In this document: positions 58,286 through 64,000 of the stretch, piece after piece
Position numbering within the stretch: position 1 is the stretch's first letter
Layout: each line of letters opens with the position of its first letter
Source of the DNA: Antedon mediterranea
Taxonomy: Eukaryota; Echinodermata; Crinoidea; Comatulida; Antedonidae
NCBI RefSeq assembly: GCF_964355755.1
Contig: NC_092678.1
Location: 5,984,922 to 6,048,921 of the forward strand
Length of the DNA: 64,000 nucleotides
Direction of reading: 5' to 3'
Program-made: the position numbers and the translations under genes
Notes under the pieces: generated by a model
Database searches by the model: none
Told to the model about the DNA's origin: nothing
What the model saw: only the letters and a program-made list of their open reading frames with translations

Positions 58286-59198
58286 CTGAAAGATCAAATT
58301 ATTATTTACATAAATATTTAATATTTAATAAGGTTAATTGAATACTATAAAACTTTGCAATAAACTTTTATTAGGGTAATTTTTAACCAGATATAAATGA
58401 TGACGTTTTCACCGAGCAATCAACTCTAGGCTAGCCATACTTGAGTTCCTACCACCAATAACTCATTAAACAACACATTAAGCTCTACAGACCATTTTAT
58501 ATAAATTATAACAATTTTTGTTATAATTTTCAAATTAAACATAATGTATGACAGGAACATTAGTTGAGTTGAGGTAATTTCCCGATTGATCGTAATCAAA
58601 ACGGTACTGGGTATGGTCTACTAGTTTTTCTGCTCCCAACAAGTACATCCATTCATAGAAGCTTTGATGAAGTAAGCCTACCTGGTGGTGGCCATAGAAC
58701 GGTCCCGAGATAACGACTATACTTCGGCTTTAGTCGATAGAAGATTGAATAAATTGTTAGAGATAGAGTATACGATGTTATGATTATTTGTATATATGTG
58801 ATTTGTTCTTTTTATTCAAATGATGTTATGTATTTAATAAATTTGTTATATCAATTAATAAAATTATCGTAGATTGCATATTATGCGATAAATATTATTT
58901 AATAAATTGTTGATATATTATTATTATTATATTAATAAAAAGATATTTGTTAGTATAAATTAAAAATATAGATATAAGGAAGAAAAGCAAAGAGATTATG
59001 GAGCGGCTGTACCAGAACATACAACATTAAGTATTGTAAAGTTAATATATAAAACATTTAGGCGATCTTGTCAAAGGTCAAGCGCCTTCAGCCTGCCACG
59101 TTTCGATATTCAATATTATTGAACTTGACCTTTTAATTTCTATTTTAAAAGTAAATCATGATATCAGTTTATTAGGTGTCTTTTGATTTATCATCATC

Positions 59199-59297
59199 TT
59201 AAAGCTGTCTACATTATCAAATTAATTTGACAAAAAAAGTGTGATATGGCCAAAAATGGTAGTGATATGACATCACCACTGTCCATATATATGGCTT
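59199..59297. mobile_element. MITE family 2, truncated copy
   Basis: 'aaagctgtctacattatcaa', 'aaaagtgtgatatggcc' and 'atggtagtgatatgacatca'; the right terminus is missing. Confidence 0.75.
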
Positions 59298-60892
59298 AAT
59301 TCATTGTGCGCATGATGCGACGGTGGTTTCAATGACAATATGTATGTCTGAGGCAGACAATTTTTCCAATATGCCTTATATCCAATTTTGAACTTTATCC
59401 TTGCTTGTCTTGCATATAATAACCAAAGTTTATTTTAGTGACTAAATATCCGGTATTAAGTAGAATTTGCATTTGTACATTGTTTATTTAAATTATTCTG
59501 TAAATAGAATCTTGTAATTGCTAATGTAATTTCTTCATACCAGCAAGCCAATTATTTGGCTACCCCACTTATTACATCATTCTTGATGGAATGATGGTAC
59601 GGTATATAAAAAGATTAGCTATTGTCATATGACATGCATGTATGACTAAAAATATGATAATTATTTAGCAATAAAGTACATTAGTTACAGTAGCATACAG
59701 TAGCTGGTTAATGGTGATCTAATTTTATTATTTGTTTGTCTATTATGTTTACACTGAGGTCAAAGTTCGTATTGAGATTAAACTAGGGCTGAAAATGAAA
59801 GGCACTATTAATACAGAATATCACAAGTAAATAAGAGTTGCCGCAAATACGCCTCGCATTTTGGTGGCAATTTGTATTCAATGCGGGGATCAAGAGTGGC
59901 AACTTGGGGAAAGGTGACAATGTTTCACGTATTCAATTCAATTCAACTTTATTTCAGACAAACTGTCCATATGAAACATATAAATACAATAAAAAATAAT
60001 ACAAAGCATTATGTGACAACCGTCATGGAGAGAGGACTAATAATTATTTGTTGACATATAGTGCCTCTTAAAATACATGTGGATTATGTTTTGGGATTTA
60101 TGGGATGTAGACTGTAGACATTATTATATTATTGATTACTATAGTTTATAAAACAACACATTATTATGGCTATACTGATAGAAAAAGTAAAAGTATACAT
60201 GAGATTATATACAGAAGTTCTATCCATTTTCTATGCAACTTTGAATCTTTTATTATTATAGTACAAATTCATCAACAATTCGCGAAATACACAAAAGTAA
60301 AATTTAAATTTAAACGCAAATGTGATGACGTGTAGAATATACTCATACTGCAATTTTGTATGGTTTTACACGTTTATAGTAACTCTATAAAAAACACAGG
60401 GACACTTTTGTTTATGTTCTATTCACAACTCGCCAATTTTCAGTGGCGTCAACAAGTTCACCATTTCCCTCAATTATGATATCGATAACTACTGTATACT
60501 ACAGTATAGCATTTTCACTCAAGGTCACACATCTTAAACGGGGGTGACAGTGACGCTATAACTATGTTTGAAGTGTCACATATAAATATCTTATAATCTC
60601 GGAAATAACAATTCTTAAAATGTCAATTAGGAAAGTCGATTACGATTTAAGAATATAGATTAAGAGTTAGTATAGATTTAGAATATAGATTGTCAGATTT
60701 GAGTGCCATATATAATTTAGTAGACATATAGTGGAAATCGGAAATTCTTACACTTCAAAATAGATAAATCTTATGATATTACAAGAACTCAAAGATAGTC
60801 CTCAATATTATGTATGACAGTGCAAGTATTACTGTAGTTCTTGCATAGTAAATTACTAGCTGTTAAAGATGCTCAACATTGAAGTATCATCA

Positions 60893-61022
60893 TAGGCAAA
60901 TTCTGTAATACAGTGTAACATATATCACATGTGATGCCTCTATCATAGGAAAAAAGCCTAAAAACTGTACTGTAGGCATCACATGTGTATACATGTTACA
61001 CTGTATTACAGAATTTGCTAGG
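60893..61022. mobile_element. MITE family 3 foldback element
   Basis: 'aggcaaattctgtaatacag' at the left pairs with 'ctgtattacagaatttgcta' at the right; inner arms 'atcacatgtgatgcc' / 'ggcatcacatgtg'. Confidence 0.88.
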
Positions 61023-63183
61023 ATAAACTACATAATACACTCTTGATGTACCTTCTTTTACAAAGCGTGTCACTGTTTCAAAAGAAAACCTTCCAAATTA
61101 ATCATTAATATATGTAGTCTGCACGATCGCAATAATCCTTTAAAAAATATTATAACGGATAATAAAAATCCTTTGAAACAAGTCAATTTCCTTCACGGCT
61201 ATTATATCACAATGATATTGGATTTCGTTAATTAGACAATCCATGCGTTTAGCTACAGCTGGGCGCCATTTGCTAGCTAACCGATAAACTAAGTATACCA
61301 TACACACACAGAAATCAGTTACACGAAATTCAACATGATCATTATTATGTTTAAATTACTTTTATTTGTATCTTAATACACTAACTGTGAAAAGCATCGC
61401 TGTTGATTACAGAAGTCAATGAACTTTTGACGTGACTGAATAGCTTGGCGACTCATATACTGGTCTTATAATGTCAGGTTCTTGGGTTCAATTCAGAGAA
61501 TGATCACATTACAATACTTTATTGTCATCATTTGTGTAATTATATGTAAAGTAATTATAAATATTATCACTGATGACATGATGTTGATTATAAAAATTGA
61601 TGAGTTTTCTATTTTGGTGACGATGCAGCTTGGCAACTCGTATACAGACTCGTTAAATTTACGGGGGATCAAATTCGTGCATGATTAATTATGCTTGCAT
61701 TATGTTTACTTCATTATACTGATAGTATCTTTTGTGTCCACACAATTAATTCATTACTACTAAATAATAATAAGTTGATTGATGTAGTATGGACTTGCTA
61801 AAACAATGTACAACTTGCCCACATCCAAAGCGGTACAGTACTTTAATATTCTAAATCGATTTCAAATACGTAACTATTAGTCAGTAGTTTTACAAGTAAG
61901 GAATAGTAGTTTTACAAGTATTAATTAGTATTAATTTTTAAAAAAATACATTTTTATAATATTTCAGGTGGAAATTTAACCACATCCAAATATTTAGTAA
62001 GGGTTCAAACATACAAATGGACCAGACATAATACAATTACAATTTGATCTCAAATAAAAACAGACAAGTTTTAGCAAATCATTCAAATTTTGATTCTATA
62101 AAGCTAATTGTGGTTTATAGAATAAGTTTTCAGAGATATTGGTTAAATCTCATAAATGATACTAATTAGTTTTAGTAGTGAGTTTTTGTTTTTTCTATAC
62201 TAAAATGTTCAAAGTTTATCCAAAACTATATTAATAATATATTTGTACAGTATAATACATACATACTCAGCCATATTAATTTTTTATTATAAAAGTTTTA
62301 TTTCATTAATTTCAGTAATGGATTAAATTCAGCTACAGTACATGACTTGTATATAAATAATTAAAACACAATAATTTAATTGACAGTCAAACTATAATTT
62401 CAAATCAAATAAATATTAATTTATATTTTGTTATAAATAGGAAACACATAATGTGATGATTTTACAAATCATATCGTTGATTCTGATGGATTTTGACAGA
62501 TTATGTCTTCAAATTCTAAAAGGGTCATACGGATGACCTCAATGTAATTATCATAACGGATTACGAAACACACAATACTGTTTAGTTTGCGAGTTGTTAT
62601 TTCCTTTGATTTAAATCTGTATTTACTTATTTTATCACTCAAACACATGGGATTTATTGCTCGAGTCTTTAAGATGAGTTATATATACAGATTAAGACGA
62701 AATTACTATCTGGGGAGAGCGGCTTTACTACAACAATAGAAGGATATTTATAGAGGTTATATGAAGGAGGTTAAATATACTATGCACATTAAAATTTGAC
62801 TAAATTCTTCACAGAAATATAATTATCATAATGAGCAGATAGAAGTGAATAATTAACTAAGAATTATAAAAAGTTTATTATTTGGTACAGCGCTATCCCC
62901 GGTTGTTGAATGTTTGAAGGCCTAACTACTGTATGCCAATTGGACTACTGCAAAGTTTCAATGCCTCAAAAGATAATAGTGAGGTATAATGGACTATACC
63001 ACTGTCTTGAAGGGGTGTTCAAAGTTATTTTATTTTAGAGGGAAAAGGGCCTATGTTGATTTATCCAGGTATGCTAGACCTACCTGTAAAATAAACTACA
63101 AAATTGTATAACCAAAAGATAGGAACCTAGTCAAATTTAGGAAACTTAATTTTGCCTAAAAGAGTGGGATTATTTATTGTGTA

Positions 63184-63430
63184 AGGGCGTGTGGCGCAGT
63201 GTGTTGGACGTTCGACTATCGATCTCTAGATCGATTCCAACTCGTCGCATTGCTTGTATCAAGATACTTATGTTTGCCTCTCTCCACCCAGGTGTATAAA
63301 TGGAAACCTGGTTATATCAAGACAAAACTTTGCGCGGATTACTAGCTGCATTATGTTTGATCCAAAAAATATGATGGGGGTAATAATGCTCAGCGCTTAG
63401 AGGTCTCACAACATTAGGTGCTATATTAAT
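63184..63430 (+). mobile_element. SINE family 3 (tRNA-like) ending in (ATT)n
   Basis: Head 'gggcgtgtggcgcagtgtgt' resembles a tRNA A-box region, with 'gatcgattccaactcg' as a weak B box. The 3' end 'cagcgcttagaggtctcaca' and 'ggtgctatattaatatagg' is typical of invertebrate SINEs with trinucleotide tails. A head-end scrap is near 44266-44345. Confidence 0.7.
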
Positions 63431-63435
63431 ATAGG

Positions 63436-63495
<60 letters not shown>

Positions 63496-63510
63496 ATTAT
63501 TATTATTATT
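63431..63510. repeat. (ATT)n microsatellite
   Basis: About 26 ATT units with one interruption, forming the tail of the SINE. Confidence 0.95.
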
Positions 63511-64000
63511 TCTAGAATGTGATTGTACTGTACTAGGTCAAAAATCAAAGGTGTCCCCTTAATAGAGGTTTTACTATACAGTATCATATTTTTTCATTAT
63601 TAATTATTCTTGTACTATATTCATTATTTGAAAGAAGTACCAGGAAATTAAAGCACAGATGTAGTAATTTATTTTAAACAGAATGTTCCCTTAGGTAACC
63701 AATTGTATATTACATAGTATTTTGTCCCAATTAATATAAATATGATAAAGGCTCCGGAGACTTTAGTACACTATTAAATATAAATGTTATAATTTATTAA
63801 TATTGAAATTTTGATTATTTTCTTCTTGAAAGGAAAATTGGCAATTGAGAAAGCTTTAGTGAATCTAACTTAAGAAATATCTTAAAATAATAATATATCG
63901 CAGTCACATATCCCATAATGCAACTGGGCCGTAATTATGAATTAGTAAATGGACACATTTATGATATTATCTAGTTCAATATATTGAATATTGAAACGTG

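Larger units (their letters stand above)
58286..64000. other. Upstream intronic or flanking DNA, no exon recognised
   Basis: The exon at 58171-58285 begins mid-codon, so this is at least partly intron. I searched both strands for PSI1/Sema motifs (C-G-W-C and similar) and saw none. Apart from the separately listed repeats it is featureless AT-rich DNA, for example 58290-59190, 59300-60890 and 61030-63180. Confidence 0.6.

Overview
This is animal genomic DNA, very AT-rich, with GT-AG introns, many small exons and dense interspersed repeats. One protein-coding gene can be supported: a partial plexin (semaphorin receptor) on the minus strand. It is read as 30 constitutive or alternative exon positions plus one duplicated alternative exon, from about 58.3 kb down to position 41. 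The repeats (tRNA-derived SINEs, many MITEs, tRNA-like SINEs ending in ATT repeats) suggest a marine invertebrate. An echinoderm or other invertebrate deuterostome is my guess, but the sequence alone does not settle this.

Plexin layout (minus strand, N to C terminus). The signal peptide, the Sema domain and the start of PSI1 lie beyond 64000. Exons at 58.3-57.1 kb encode the PSI1 tail and the first IPT-like module. A 28-kb intron (29057-57098) follows. Exons at 29.1-24.8 kb encode PSI2, the next IPT-like module and PSI3. Exons at 24.0-17.1 kb encode the remaining IPT modules. The exon at 16 kb holds the transmembrane helix and juxtamembrane coiled coil. Exons at 15.8-10.6 kb encode the first half of the GAP domain, 10.8-6.7 kb the Rho-binding domain (RBD), and 5.2 kb to 41 the linker and second half of the GAP domain. 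Joined, the exons give one open frame of 1329 complete codons with compatible phases at every junction. The last roughly 60 residues lie before position 1.

The most notable signals are in how this gene is spliced. (1) Two consecutive exons, 7824-7923 and 6710-6806, are paralogous, share flanking phases and encode alternative ends of the RBD. Including both, or skipping both, creates a stop, so exactly one can be used. (2) A perfect 205-bp tandem duplication at 72-481 copies the 3' splice site and most of the last exon, so the extra copy would truncate the GAP domain. (3) A roughly 180-bp satellite at 20761-22020 is built from the intron-exon boundary of an IPT exon and carries six decoy 3' splice sites. 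Each decoy encodes the exon's first residues followed by a stop. (4) A MITE ends exactly at one splice donor. (5) The paired-arginine GAP motif reads Arg-Trp.

The rest is intronic. Successive introns of the GAP-coding end hold unrelated minisatellites (33-bp, irregular and 18-bp units). Other introns carry at least six families of inverted-repeat elements and at least three tRNA-related SINE families. The 28-kb intron and the 58.3-64 kb segment contain repeats, one recognisable LINE C-terminal remnant and long featureless AT-rich DNA. No other gene, rRNA, functional tRNA or CRISPR array was found.
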